This document shows, piece after piece, positions 54,932 through 63,322 of a stretch of DNA of 64,000 nucleotides. Made by a program: the position numbers and the translations under genes. The stretch comes from Bacillus cereus (GTDB lineage Bacteria; Bacillota; Bacilli; Bacillales; Bacillaceae_G). The DNA lies in the NCBI RefSeq assembly GCF_025917685.1, contig NZ_CP089518.1, positions 4,667,501 to 4,731,500 of the forward strand. Direction: 5' to 3'. The notes under the pieces are model-generated. The model worked only from the letters and a program-made list of their open reading frames with translations, did not search any database and was not told the origin of the DNA. Numbering within the stretch: the stretch's first letter is position 1; each line of letters opens with the position of its first letter.

Positions 54932-55564
54932 TCATTTTTTCTCTTTTACTTGGTAAGAACAACTACAATCACCCTCGCACATGTTTGCTAGTGTCTTTAC
55001 ATCTGCATTCGCAAATAAACGCTTATACATCTCTTTTTCATCTTCACATACTTGCGGGAATCTCTCTGCAATTTCCTTTAACGGACAATTTTGCTTTTCA
55101 ATTACGAAAGAGTTCTCTCCATCTCTCTTTATTTGAACCATATAACCATTTTTCTCTTGCATAGCAGCTATTTCCTGTACTTTATATGCTAAATTACTTT
55201 GATTGCTTATCTTCTTTTTTAACTGTTCTTCCATTCGTTTCGTTCTCGCTTGTAAAACATAACGAAGTATTTTTTCATCGCCCATTCGAGCTAAATCATC
55301 TAATATTTCAATAGCAAACTGCTTATATTCTTTCGGGAATGTATCTTCTCCCTTTTGACTTAGTCCATACAAATATGTTGGGCGTCCAACATGCTGCCTT
55401 ACCATCTTTGAATAAATTAGCTCATCATTCTCTAGTTTACTTAAATGCCTTCGGATCGCCATCTCTGTAATTTCTAAAGCTTCGGCTAATTCTGCTACAG
55501 TATGCTCGCCCTTTACCTTTAATAATTGTATAATTTCTTCTTTCGTAGTACGTGCTTCCCCCAT
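54932..55564 (-). CDS. SufR-like transcriptional regulator (ArsR/DeoR-type HTH with Cys cluster)
   Basis: A 210-residue regulator: a winged HTH at residues ~5-70 (TVAELAEALEITEMAIRRHL) and a C-terminal part with four cysteines (NCPLKEIAERFPQVC, then ANMCEGDCSCSY). This arrangement matches SufR-type repressors that sense an Fe-S cluster. In this window Fe-S genes yutM, yutI and lipA could be targets (inference). GGGGAA precedes the ATG. Confidence 0.82.
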   Translation of the reverse strand: MGEARTTKEEIIQLLKVKGEHTVAELAEALEITEMAIRRHLSKLENDELIYSKMVRQHVGRPTYLYGLSQKGEDTFPKEYKQFAIEILDDLARMGDEKILRYVLQARTKRMEEQLKKKISNQSNLAYKVQEIAAMQEKNGYMVQIKRDGENSFVIEKQNCPLKEIAERFPQVCEDEKEMYKRLFANADVKTLANMCEGDCSCSYQVKEKK

Positions 55565-55599
55565 AGCTCATCCTTCTCCCTTTTCTCTCTCATATACAA

Positions 55600-55637
55600 T
55601 ATAAGATCCCCAAAAGGAATCCTCGGGGATCTTATAA
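55600..55637 (-). terminator. Hairpin after yutE
   Basis: TATAAGATCCCC / GGGGATCTTATA, weak T-run. Confidence 0.6.
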
Positions 55638-55643
55638 GCATAA

Positions 55644-56084
55644 TTATTCTGGTACAAATGCAGATACAGGCCCTAATTCCTTCTCTAAATAACTGCGAAT
55701 ATTTGCTGGGTAGTTCTCTACCACTGCAATATGTTTTTGAATCGTCTTATATAATTCATCATGATTCATTTGAATATAATCTTGCGTAAGCATTTTTCGA
55801 AGAAGGATAACTTCTTTCATTCCTTGTCCTTCTTCTGCACTTATCACTCGCTCGTCCATTAAAATATCGATAATATCTTCATAGCTTCCTGGATCGCGCA
55901 TAATAAATCCATCAATCATCGCATTCCCTACATCTAATACGCAATCAATCATAAGATGGGCTATGCGCTCTAATGCATAAAATTCAAACTCGGTTTCATA
56001 TATCTTCTTCTCTTGAAATGTATTTGTTGCTCGTTCTAAACATACTAGCATTTGTTCTATTTTTTTTCTGTCTACGAAGTACAT
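55644..56084 (-). CDS. yutE: DUF86/HepT-like protein YutE
   Basis: A 146-residue all-helical DUF86 protein. HepT toxins of this fold need an RX4-6HY motif; here the matching place reads LRKMLTQDYIQM, with the His lost. No MNT-type nucleotidyltransferase antitoxin is next to it. It is therefore more likely a domesticated homologue than an active toxin. The place between glpX and yutF matches B. subtilis yutE. Confidence 0.88.
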   Translation of the reverse strand: MYFVDRKKIEQMLVCLERATNTFQEKKIYETEFEFYALERIAHLMIDCVLDVGNAMIDGFIMRDPGSYEDIIDILMDERVISAEEGQGMKEVILLRKMLTQDYIQMNHDELYKTIQKHIAVVENYPANIRSYLEKELGPVSAFVPE

Positions 56085-56231
56085 TCATGTCACCTACCTG
56101 GAAATTAAAGCATTTACATTTTAATTGTAACGCTTTCTTCTGAAAAAATCGACAATTTTTCGAATTCACCTTTTCTCCTTTATTTGTTATAGTTATATTT
56201 GTATGATTTTTGAAATTGGAGGAATGGAATC

Positions 56232-57203
56232 TTGGAACGTGAACTCGCACTAGAAATTGTCCGTGTAACAGAAGCAGCAGCATTAGCATCCGCACAGTGG
56301 ATGGGCCGCGGAAAGAAAAATGAAGCAGATGATGCAGCAACTACAGCTATGCGTGATATGTTCGATTCAGTAAACATGGCAGGTACAGTTGTAATTGGTG
56401 AAGGAGAACTTGATGAAGCACCGATGTTATATATTGGTGAAGAACTAGGAACAGGTAACGGTCCAGAAGTAGATATCGCCGTTGATCCATTAGAAGGTAC
56501 AAACATCGTTGCAAAAGGTCTTGCAAATGCAATGGCAGTTATCGCAATCGCAGATAAAGGAAACCTTCTTCACGCTCCTGATATGTACATGGAAAAAATC
56601 GCGGTTGGTCCAAAAGCAGCTGGTAAAATTAGCTTAGATGATCCAATTGAAAAAACAATTGAAATTGTAGCAGAAGCTAACAATAAAAAGATTCGTGATC
56701 TAACAGTTATCGTTCAAGAACGTGAACGTCATCAAGATATTATTGACCGTGTTCGTGCAAAAGGTGCACGCGTGAAATTATTTGGTGATGGCGATGTTGG
56801 TGCATCAATCGCAACAGCACTACCTGGAACAGGTATCGACTTATTCGTAGGTGTTGGCGGAGCTCCAGAAGGCGTTATTTCTGCAGCAGCATTAAAATGC
56901 CTTGAAGGTGAAATGCAAGCTCGCTTAGTTCCAATGAACGAAGAAGAAGAAGCTCGTTGTCGTGAAATGGGATTAGAAGATCCTCGTCAACTGCTTATGT
57001 TAGATGACTTAGTATCTGGTGATGATGCAATCTTCTCAGCAACAGGTGTTTCTGCTGGTGAGTTATTAGACGGCGTGAAATTCCTTGGCGGAGATTTAGC
57101 TGAAACATATTCTATCGTTATGCGTTACAAAACAAGAACAGTACGTTTCATTAAAACGCATCACCATTTAGATCATAAACCACACTTAAACTTAGATATT
57201 TAA
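56232..57203 (+). CDS. glpX: Class II fructose-1,6-bisphosphatase GlpX
   Basis: A 323-residue class II FBPase. [18 protein letters not shown] (about residues 57-74) and [12 protein letters not shown] (about 85-96) are the metal- and phosphate-binding motifs. It drives gluconeogenesis by hydrolysing fructose-1,6-bisphosphate. It starts at TTG, with GGAGG upstream. Followed at 16 bases by a small SAV0927-type gene, so probably co-transcribed. Confidence 0.95.
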   Translation: MERELALEIVRVTEAAALASAQWMGRGKKNEADDAATTAMRDMFDSVNMAGTVVIGEGELDEAPMLYIGEELGTGNGPEVDIAVDPLEGTNIVAKGLANAMAVIAIADKGNLLHAPDMYMEKIAVGPKAAGKISLDDPIEKTIEIVAEANNKKIRDLTVIVQERERHQDIIDRVRAKGARVKLFGDGDVGASIATALPGTGIDLFVGVGGAPEGVISAAALKCLEGEMQARLVPMNEEEEARCREMGLEDPRQLLMLDDLVSGDDAIFSATGVSAGELLDGVKFLGGDLAETYSIVMRYKTRTVRFIKTHHHLDHKPHLNLDI

Positions 57204-57219
57204 TAAAGGAGCCATGTGT

Positions 57220-57486
57220 ATGGAAGAACGTTTCTTTCTGTACGACGACACTGTCGCTACAAAAACTCGTTTCGTTAGCTTTATGGGAGAAAATGAGCGT
57301 CATGATTTAGCGCTTTTATACTCCGATCGTCATTACGGTAAAACAATTGTCCTTGATATGCAACGCAATAAATTTGCAATCATCGGTCCTGACGATTTAA
57401 ACGAACCAGGCTACTTAGAGCACGCATTTTCTATGACTGAAGAAATTGCAGAAGAATTACGCTCATTTTTATTTGAACTTATATAA
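57220..57486 (+). CDS. DUF3055/SAV0927 family protein
   Basis: An 88-residue protein of the DUF3055 (SAV0927) family, with a conserved N-terminus (MEERFFLYDDT). The function is unknown. I start at the ATG at 57220, 8 bases after AAAGGAG; an ATG two codons earlier is too close. It ends the glpX unit; a terminator follows. Confidence 0.87.
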   Translation: MEERFFLYDDTVATKTRFVSFMGENERHDLALLYSDRHYGKTIVLDMQRNKFAIIGPDDLNEPGYLEHAFSMTEEIAEELRSFLFELI

Positions 57487-57497
57487 TTTATCGTATG

Positions 57498-57525
57498 CAC
57501 CAGCTATTTTAGCTGGTGTTTTTTC
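57498..57525 (+). terminator. Terminator after glpX unit
   Basis: Stem CACCAGCT / AGCTGGTG followed by six T. Confidence 0.92.
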
Positions 57526-57537
57526 ATTGTAAGAGTT

Positions 57538-57565
57538 TTGAATTTTCAATCTTCTGTGTTATAAT
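57538..57565 (+). promoter_or_regulatory. Promoter of the structured RNA
   Basis: TTGAAT (57538-57543), 16 bases, TGTTATAAT (-10 at 57560-57565, extended type). It lies just after the glpX-unit terminator, so the following RNA is independently transcribed. Confidence 0.65.
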
Positions 57566-57571
57566 TAAGAA

Positions 57572-57772
57572 TAAATCTATTTGGATAGAAAGGACGTTAT
57601 CTACGTATGCCAACATTTACTTTGTAATGGACCAGCAATTGGATAGCATTACTCTCAAAAAAGCACCGTGCTTTTTCAAGGGAGTAGTCTGCCCATTCCC
57701 ATTACAAAGGAACGTAACGCATCTGTAGTATGATGTTTACGGAGGTTCCTCTTTGGGGAACCTCTTTTTATT
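57572..57772 (+). ncRNA. Structured leader RNA or sRNA ending in a terminator
   Basis: About 200 bases. CTTTGTAATGG (57620-57630) pairs perfectly with CCATTACAAAG (57699-57709), enclosing TACTCTC-AAAAAGC / GCTTTTT-GGGAGTA (57650-57686). Then CGTAACGCATC / GATGTTTACG (57713-57741) and a terminator GAGGTTCC / GGAACCTC plus T-run (57742-57772). GGAAC at 57709-57713 could pair with the terminator's left arm (GTTCC), a possible antiterminator. I recognise no known riboswitch class. Confidence 0.6.
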
Positions 57773-57858
57773 TTTGTCTACTTCTCATATCTTCATACTA
57801 CAAGACATCCAAATAGCTGTATTACGTTCCTTTACCAATATATAAGAGGTGAAGGAAA

Positions 57859-58356
57859 ATGCAGAAAGTACAACTTTCTTGGAGTTTATATGAAAACGAA
57901 CTAGCAACAATCGAAAAATATTGTAAAAATTGCAGGCGTACTACCCTTTTTACCGACACGAACATTCGCAGGCATAACGCAAACGGAAAGAACATATATC
58001 GATTTGCAATTTATAAATGTCCGAAAGATCATACGTGGAATCAAAAACTTCATATTTATAAATCATTTACTGATCACGTCGAAACTGTCGATATGACTCA
58101 GCAAGAACAAACGGAAACAAGTACTACCATTTCCATTACACAATACAAAGAAAGTGGTATAGCCGAAATAACGATCGTATTAGACATAGTTTTCGGTTCC
58201 CACCGGGTTGATAAAGTGTTATCCACATATATTTCAGATTGGAGCCGTGCACTCATTGTGGAGAAAATTAAAAATGGGTACATCCAACTAAATGGACAAC
58301 AAATGAAACCAAACAAAACGCTTTCTGAAGGTGATCACATTTCAATTTGTTTGTAA
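57859..58356 (+). CDS. Zinc-ribbon plus S4-like RNA-binding protein
   Basis: A 165-residue protein. The N-terminal part has YCKNCRRTT (about residues 20-28) and YKCPKDHTW (about 52-60), a likely zinc ribbon. The C-terminal ~50 residues look like an S4 RNA-binding domain (HRVDKVLSTYISDWSRA, then NGYIQLNGQQMKPNKTLSEG). No catalytic domain is attached. AGAGGTGAAGG precedes the ATG. A structured RNA with terminator lies upstream, which suggests self-regulation (inference). Confidence 0.75.
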   Translation: MQKVQLSWSLYENELATIEKYCKNCRRTTLFTDTNIRRHNANGKNIYRFAIYKCPKDHTWNQKLHIYKSFTDHVETVDMTQQEQTETSTTISITQYKESGIAEITIVLDIVFGSHRVDKVLSTYISDWSRALIVEKIKNGYIQLNGQQMKPNKTLSEGDHISICL

Positions 58357-58367
58357 GGAGGACTCAC

Positions 58368-58889
58368 ATGTTAACGGTGAGAAAAGGTACGATTGATTTA
58401 TTGAATGACTTAGATGTAATGTATACAGCATGCAAAGAAGCACTCTTACAGAACAAAATTTATCAATGGGATGATTCTTACCCGTCGCGGGACCATATTT
58501 CCTATCATTTAAAACAAGGTGAACTGTATTGCCTATTTGAGGATGATTCACTCGTTGGTGCTGTCGTGCTAAACGAGTGGCAATCTCCCGAATATGAACG
58601 AATTGATTGGTCAGAAACAGACGGACGCTTTCTTATCGTCCATTCTTTCGTCATCCATCCTTTCGCGCAAGGAAAGGGATATAGCAAAGTACTTTTATCC
58701 TTTTGGGAAAGCGAAGCAAGACGGATAGGCTACAAAGGAATACGCCTAGATTGCTTTACAGGTAATCCGGTTTCATTAAGCCTTTATGAAAAAAATAATT
58801 ATATTTGCCGAGGTGCTGTTTATTTCAAAAGTAAACAGCCTCCTCATAATTGGTATAATTGCTATGAAAAAAACCTCTTACAATCGTAA
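58368..58889 (+). CDS. GNAT family N-acetyltransferase
   Basis: A 173-residue GNAT enzyme. Motif A is VHSFVIHPFAQGKGYSKVLL (about residues 90-109), then RLDCFTGNPVSLSLYEKNNY. The substrate is unknown. I start at the ATG at 58368, 6 bases after AAGGAGG; it lies 11 bases beyond the S4-like gene, so they share a transcript. Confidence 0.9.
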   Translation: MLTVRKGTIDLLNDLDVMYTACKEALLQNKIYQWDDSYPSRDHISYHLKQGELYCLFEDDSLVGAVVLNEWQSPEYERIDWSETDGRFLIVHSFVIHPFAQGKGYSKVLLSFWESEARRIGYKGIRLDCFTGNPVSLSLYEKNNYICRGAVYFKSKQPPHNWYNCYEKNLLQS

Positions 58890-58901
58890 GAGGTTTTTTT
58901 A
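58867..58901. terminator. Bidirectional terminator between GNAT and yutD
   Basis: A 15-bp stem AAAAAAACCTCTTAC with perfect complement and a 4-base loop; T-runs on both strands. Confidence 0.92.
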
Positions 58902-59201
58902 TTTCTTCACTTTTCGTAATACGAAGTGTGCACAACCGAAGTTACAGTACTCGTATAAATACTCTGATAAAGTACTAATTTTCGTATCATATGTCGAACG
59001 TTGATTACTATCATCAAAGAATCCACGCAATCTAAGTTGCTCATAACCCCAGTCTCCAACGATATAATCATATTTATTTAAAATTTCTGCATAACGCTCT
59101 TTAAATGCTTCTTCACTAAAACCGTCACGAAAGTTTTTAATTACTTCGTACTGAACATTATTAACGCTCACCGTAGTATGAATCTCTTGCTTTTGCTCCA
59201 T
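58899..59201 (-). CDS. yutD: YutD-like protein (DUF1027)
   Basis: A 100-residue DUF1027 protein. The family signature YDYIVGDWGYEQLRLRGFF (about residues 44-62) and the C-terminal YCNFGCAHFVLR are clear. The function is unknown. It neighbours yutC as in B. subtilis. Confidence 0.9.
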   Translation of the reverse strand: MEQKQEIHTTVSVNNVQYEVIKNFRDGFSEEAFKERYAEILNKYDYIVGDWGYEQLRLRGFFDDSNQRSTYDTKISTLSEYLYEYCNFGCAHFVLRKVKK

Positions 59202-59319
59202 TATGAACTTCCTCTCTAAGCATTCTTCTTTTTATCGTATCACAAAGCATAACAACCAACAATTTCAAATACAAAAAATTGAAAATTAGTGCATGCTATG
59301 GAGAAGGAGGTGATACATC

Positions 59320-59898
59320 GTGAAAAAGCAAATTATACTCTCTCTCCTCACTCTTTCCTTATTTACAGGCTGTCAGTCAACTAATAAAGCCGAAATGGAA
59401 CGTGAAGAAGGAAGTCGTGTTCTTGTTTCCAATAAAAACGACATGTATCATACGGAAGATACAAATACACGGCTCACAAGGGTTGGCTATTCATCTAAAC
59501 AAAAACATGAAGTATCTAACAAACAAGTAGGAGCCATTAACCGTGAGAAAGTCGCTGAAATGATTACAAGCATGACAGTTAAACTTCCTGACGTTGCAAA
59601 TGCTGCCACGCTCGTTACTGACGACGAAGTATTCGTTGTATACCGTGCCAACACAACCGATCCGAAACTAGTAGCGGATCAAGTATATAAAACTGCTTTG
59701 TCCATCGTTCCTCGCTATTATAAAGCATATGTGTCAACAAACCAAAAGTTGATTTCTCAAATTCAAGGCCTTCAATCCGGTAGCTTAAACGATACAGAAT
59801 ATGAACAAAGTCTTGATATGCTAAAACGTGAAATGAGCAACAATCCTCATTTGAACAATACCGGGGAGCAAACTTTAAATGATATGATTAAAAAATAA
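59320..59898 (+). CDS. yutC: YhcN/YlaJ family sporulation lipoprotein YutC
   Basis: A 192-residue lipoprotein: signal peptide with lipobox LFTGC (Cys about residue 18), then a YhcN/YlaJ domain (about residues 65-140). Family members are made in the developing spore. It starts at GTG, 8 bases after AAGGAGG. Divergent from yutD. Confidence 0.88.
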   Translation: MKKQIILSLLTLSLFTGCQSTNKAEMEREEGSRVLVSNKNDMYHTEDTNTRLTRVGYSSKQKHEVSNKQVGAINREKVAEMITSMTVKLPDVANAATLVTDDEVFVVYRANTTDPKLVADQVYKTALSIVPRYYKAYVSTNQKLISQIQGLQSGSLNDTEYEQSLDMLKREMSNNPHLNNTGEQTLNDMIKK

Positions 59899-59927
59899 AA
59901 AGGTGGAAAAAACCTCCACCTTTTTTT
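59897..59927. terminator. Bidirectional terminator between yutC and merR-type gene
   Basis: AAAAAGGTGGA / TCCACCTTTTT stem; T-runs on both strands. Confidence 0.88.
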
Positions 59928-59928
59928 A

Positions 59929-60660
59929 CTATTTCTTCCGATCTGCATAAACCTCCATCGCATCACACATAAACTGCGCTAAACCTTCACCAAACTTATC
60001 AATATTTTTCGTAAAACGCTCATCAGCAACATACATTTGACCGAGCCCCTTAAAGGCTTCTAATGAATATTCACCAAAGTTTTGCAAGTAATCGTACCAG
60101 ACTCCAATTGCTTCTTGCGCCTCTTTAGAATCAGGGGCTCCATTTCGAAGTGTTGCTAGCTTTCTGTAAATATTATTAAACTCCTCCTGTTTCTCTGTAG
60201 ACATACCCTTCGCTGTTTTATTCGCTTTAACTACAGCCTCATCTCCCCATCGTTCACGTGCTTCTTCTTCGTACGGGTTATGACTAAAATCAAATCCTTC
60301 AAATTTCTCTTTGTTCGTCATTTCAATCTCTCCTTTTGTATGCTGAATTGTTTTATTAATCGTCGCTATCACCTTATCCAATCTAGCCCGCTTTTCAAGA
60401 AGCATTTTCTTATGAAGCTGTAATGCTTCTTCACGGTCGAATGAAGGACTCATGATAATTTCCTTAATCTTCTTTAAAGGGAAGCCAAGCTCTTTAAAAA
60501 ATAAAATTTGCTGCAATGTTTCTAAATTTTCATTGGAATACAGACGATATCCAGACTCTGTCGTCTCATCTGGGGTTAACAACCCAATTTCATCGTAATG
60601 ATGCAGTGTGCGCACACTAACTCCAACTAAATTAGCTACTTCTTTTACCCTCATTGTCAT
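59929..60660 (-). CDS. MerR family regulator with TipAS domain
   Basis: A 243-residue MerR/TipA-type regulator: an N-terminal MerR HTH ([20 protein letters not shown], residues ~4-23), a dimerisation helix (~75-110) and a C-terminal TipAS domain (~120-240), which in TipA binds thiopeptide antibiotics. The gene's own promoter has the 19-bp spacer typical of MerR control, so autoregulation is likely. Related to B. subtilis Mta. Confidence 0.92.
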   Translation of the reverse strand: MTMRVKEVANLVGVSVRTLHHYDEIGLLTPDETTESGYRLYSNENLETLQQILFFKELGFPLKKIKEIIMSPSFDREEALQLHKKMLLEKRARLDKVIATINKTIQHTKGEIEMTNKEKFEGFDFSHNPYEEEARERWGDEAVVKANKTAKGMSTEKQEEFNNIYRKLATLRNGAPDSKEAQEAIGVWYDYLQNFGEYSLEAFKGLGQMYVADERFTKNIDKFGEGLAQFMCDAMEVYADRKK

Positions 60661-60682
60661 GCGTATCTCCCCCTTAGTACAT

Positions 60683-60713
60683 ACGATAAAGTATGACGCA
60701 ACGTTAGAGTCAA
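60683..60713 (-). promoter_or_regulatory. MerR-type promoter with 19-bp spacer
   Basis: Minus strand: TTGACT (60713-60708), 19 bases including CTAACGTTGCG, then TATCGT (60688-60683). The overlong spacer is the mark of promoters that MerR proteins activate by twisting DNA. Confidence 0.75.
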
Positions 60714-60810
60714 CAAAAAATTCATTTGTTTTTCGAAAGATTCATCTCTCCACATTCTCCTACATTTCATGCATAATATATATGTACATACATTAGAAAG
60801 CGGTGAAAGT

Positions 60811-61584
60811 ATGGTTTCAAATACTGTAATTGTCAGCATCATATTTCAACTCGTTGTTTCGATTCTGGTCCCAATTATTGTACTCGTTTATTTCCGTAAG
60901 AAATATAATATTAATTTGAAAATAGTTGGCGTTGGTGTCCTTATCTTTATCGGGTTTACCCAAATTCTCGAAACACCATTCCAATTATTCATGCGTGGTA
61001 ATCCCACAACAGCTGAGTTTTTAAAGAACCCATTTATCTTTTCGATTTCCGGCGGACTAACTGCTGGTATTTTTGAAGAACTAGGTCGTTTCGTTGCCTT
61101 TTACTACTTACTGAAAAAATATCGAGATTATAAAGACGGTCTTGCGTACGGAATTGGGCACGGCGGTATTGAATCGATTTTAGTCGGCGGATTCGCTGGG
61201 CTTCAAACTCTTACCTTTGCAACATCTATTAACAATGGTAGCTTCGCTCAAATGGTTGAACAATACCCACAGTTGAGCCATATCAAGGACTTGTTAATAG
61301 AGCAACCTGCCTATTTATACTTACTTGGTAGCCTAGAAAGAATTATGGCATTAGTACTGCAAATTGCCTTCACAATGCTTGTCGTATACGCGGTAAAACA
61401 AAAGAAATACATTTTCCTCGTATACGCTATACTATTCCATACACTTGTAGACTTTTTCGCAGCACTTTACCAAACAAAAATGATTAACATCTTTGTTGCA
61501 GAAGGAATCACTCTTCTCTTCGCGATTGGTGGTTTCATTCTTATTCGTAAAATGAAAGAGAAATTAGTGAGTGTACCAGAGTAA
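60811..61584 (+). CDS. YhfC family intramembrane metalloprotease-like protein
   Basis: A 257-residue membrane protein with ~7 helices of the YhfC/CPBP-related group. Catalytic-type motifs are in helices: GIFEELGRF (about residue 86), GIGHGGIESIL (about 114) and FHTLVDFFA (about 222). Such proteases can process peptides or signal proteins. I start at the ATG at 60811 (GGTGA upstream). It is divergent from the MerR/TipAS gene. Confidence 0.85.
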   Translation: MVSNTVIVSIIFQLVVSILVPIIVLVYFRKKYNINLKIVGVGVLIFIGFTQILETPFQLFMRGNPTTAEFLKNPFIFSISGGLTAGIFEELGRFVAFYYLLKKYRDYKDGLAYGIGHGGIESILVGGFAGLQTLTFATSINNGSFAQMVEQYPQLSHIKDLLIEQPAYLYLLGSLERIMALVLQIAFTMLVVYAVKQKKYIFLVYAILFHTLVDFFAALYQTKMINIFVAEGITLLFAIGGFILIRKMKEKLVSVPE

Positions 61585-61618
61585 AAAATAACCCACCAGT
61601 TGGTGGGTTATTTTTTAT
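61583..61618. terminator. Bidirectional terminator
   Basis: AAAAAATAACCCACC with perfect complement and a 4-base loop. Confidence 0.9.
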
Positions 61619-62051
61619 AAGGATTGTCGTAATGATGATAACTTTTTCCTCCTTGCAGCTCCCTCTTTGTTTCTGCATCTATAACGATGTACTTATGAAA
61701 CTCTTCTACCTCATCTTGAGTAAAAGAAGCAAAAAAGTACACTTGGCGATCAGGGTGAACAAACGAATCTTGAATCACCACGCTACTACGACAGCCGACA
61801 GCTGTTTTTTGTCGGAAGGTAAATTCTGCATCTTGTACTTCTTTCCATAAAATTTTCTTTCGAACACTATACGCCGCATTTTTGTATTCCTTATAGACCT
61901 TCTTATCTAACTGTTCATAAAATAGATTTTCATTCACAAACGATTTGTTTTGATTGCTCGGGTATTCTAATTCTTGATTTGATTGTGCATATGTTGTGGA
62001 CAGTTGTACGAGAAAACAAATACTGAATACAATGCATATCATTTTTTTCAT
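61608..62051 (-). CDS. Secreted hypothetical protein
   Basis: A 147-residue exported protein with a classical signal peptide (residues 1-~22, cleavage after TYA). The mature part is basic, with one Cys. A C-terminal HKYIVIDAETKRELQGGKSY segment resembles PepSY-like or DUF3887-like carriers only vaguely. The family is not recognised. It has no lipobox. Confidence 0.72.
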   Translation of the reverse strand: MKKMICIVFSICFLVQLSTTYAQSNQELEYPSNQNKSFVNENLFYEQLDKKVYKEYKNAAYSVRKKILWKEVQDAEFTFRQKTAVGCRSSVVIQDSFVHPDRQVYFFASFTQDEVEEFHKYIVIDAETKRELQGGKSYHHYDNPYKK

Positions 62052-62184
62052 AATTGTACCTCAATTTTTTATTATCCACATTACTTTTCCACATACTTAG
62101 ATCACTATGCCCTTTCCAAGAAAAAGGAATTTTTTCCATACTTGTCGAAGTATATATCGTCAACTTGAAAGATGGGGATGAAAT

Positions 62185-62739
62185 ATGAAGAAAATTATTA
62201 TAATACGACATTGTTCAGCAACTGGACAAGAGCGTAATGCCGAATTAACAAACGTAGGAAGAGACCAAGCAAACAACCTTGCTACATTCCTCATAGAAAA
62301 TAATCTACAAATAGGTCATATTATTTCAAGCCCTTTTGTCCGCGCTATCGATTCTATTCGGCCCTATGCACGCCAAGCTAATTTACCTATTCAAGAAGAT
62401 GAACGGTTAGCAGAGCGCATATTAAGCAACGTTCCAATGGATGATTGGATGCAAAAACTAGAATCCACTTTTACAAACATAGATATTGCCTTTTCGGGCG
62501 GAGAGTCAACAAAACAAGCAACAGACCGTGCCATCTCACTTATTCAGGAAGTTTTAAAACTAGAGCATGACACAACATTACTCGTTACACACGGCAACTT
62601 ACTCACATTAATTTTAAAGCACTTTGATCATACTATTGGCTTTGATGAATGGAAAACTTTAACTAATCCTGATATTTATGAAATTAAACTTGATGAACAA
62701 TCTATCATAAAACGATTATGGAAAGCGCCATCCAAGTAA
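62185..62739 (+). CDS. Histidine phosphatase family protein
   Basis: A 184-residue phosphoglycerate-mutase-like phosphatase. The catalytic loop reads IIRHCSATG (residues ~6-14; RHC instead of the usual RHG), with a second His in VTHGNLLTL (about residue 134) and Arg in SPFVRAIDS. It should be a phosphatase rather than a mutase given its size. ATGs behind GGGGAT. Confidence 0.88.
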   Translation: MKKIIIIRHCSATGQERNAELTNVGRDQANNLATFLIENNLQIGHIISSPFVRAIDSIRPYARQANLPIQEDERLAERILSNVPMDDWMQKLESTFTNIDIAFSGGESTKQATDRAISLIQEVLKLEHDTTLLVTHGNLLTLILKHFDHTIGFDEWKTLTNPDIYEIKLDEQSIIKRLWKAPSK

Positions 62740-62822
62740 TATCCCTTTCCAATACATTCAGTTGACACTGCGAGAAGATATGGTAGGGCTGCAGTAAAAC
62801 ATAGAGAGGGGTATCATGCAAT

Positions 62823-63302
62823 ATGTACGAAGACGTACTTTCTTTACTACATAAAACAAATGCTTCTTATGAAAAATTTGAACACGAACCAGTACTCGAT
62901 TATGAGACAGATCGCATCGTTCGTGAAAGGCTCGGCTTACAAGGTACTCCAAGTAAAAGCCTATTTTTAAAATCAAAATCCGGGGAGTACTACGTATTCT
63001 TTACGTTAGAGGGAACTCGTCTCAACCGAGGAGAGATGAAAGAAATAACAGGAGAGAGCTTATCTCTCTGTTCTCCTGACGAGCTAAGAGAAGAGACTGG
63101 CTGTACTCCAGGATGTGTAGCTCCTTTCGGTTATTCACAAGATGTAACGATTATTGTGGACAGTTCAATTTATACTTACAATAAAATTTTAATTACACCT
63201 GGTGTACCTGAATTTACAATTGAATTATCCACAGAGGAATTAAAAAGAATTTTATCAACGTGTCAAAATACAGTTTTAGAGTATAAGAAAAAAGAGAGCT
63301 AA
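62823..63302 (+). CDS. YbaK/EbsC-type aminoacyl-tRNA deacylase
   Basis: A 159-residue YbaK/ProX-like editing domain (trans-editing of mischarged tRNA). TPSKSLFLKSKSGEYYVFFT (about residues 41-60) and GCTPGCVAPFGY (about 97-108) are family-typical; the conserved Lys and Gly loop are present. The ATG at 62823 lies 11 bases after GAGGGG. Confidence 0.87.
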   Translation: MYEDVLSLLHKTNASYEKFEHEPVLDYETDRIVRERLGLQGTPSKSLFLKSKSGEYYVFFTLEGTRLNRGEMKEITGESLSLCSPDELREETGCTPGCVAPFGYSQDVTIIVDSSIYTYNKILITPGVPEFTIELSTEELKRILSTCQNTVLEYKKKES

Positions 63303-63320
63303 TCATTAGCTCTCTTTTTT
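63288..63320. terminator. Bidirectional terminator between YbaK-like gene and lipA
   Basis: AAAAAAGAGAGCTAA with perfect complement and a 4-base loop; contains the YbaK-like stop codon. Confidence 0.9.
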
Positions 63321-63322
63321 CA

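Noticed and set aside
55644..56084. HepT-MNT toxin-antitoxin system
   Set aside because: No antitoxin gene is adjacent and the catalytic His is absent.
57572..57772. 6S RNA, tmRNA or a known riboswitch
   Set aside because: The size is near 6S RNA, but the single large bubble and long closing stem of 6S are not evident, and there is no tRNA-like domain or known aptamer consensus.
59278..59319. Sigma-G-type promoter before yutC (TTGAAAAT ... CATGCTA)
   Set aside because: The spacing between the two boxes is about five bases, far too short.
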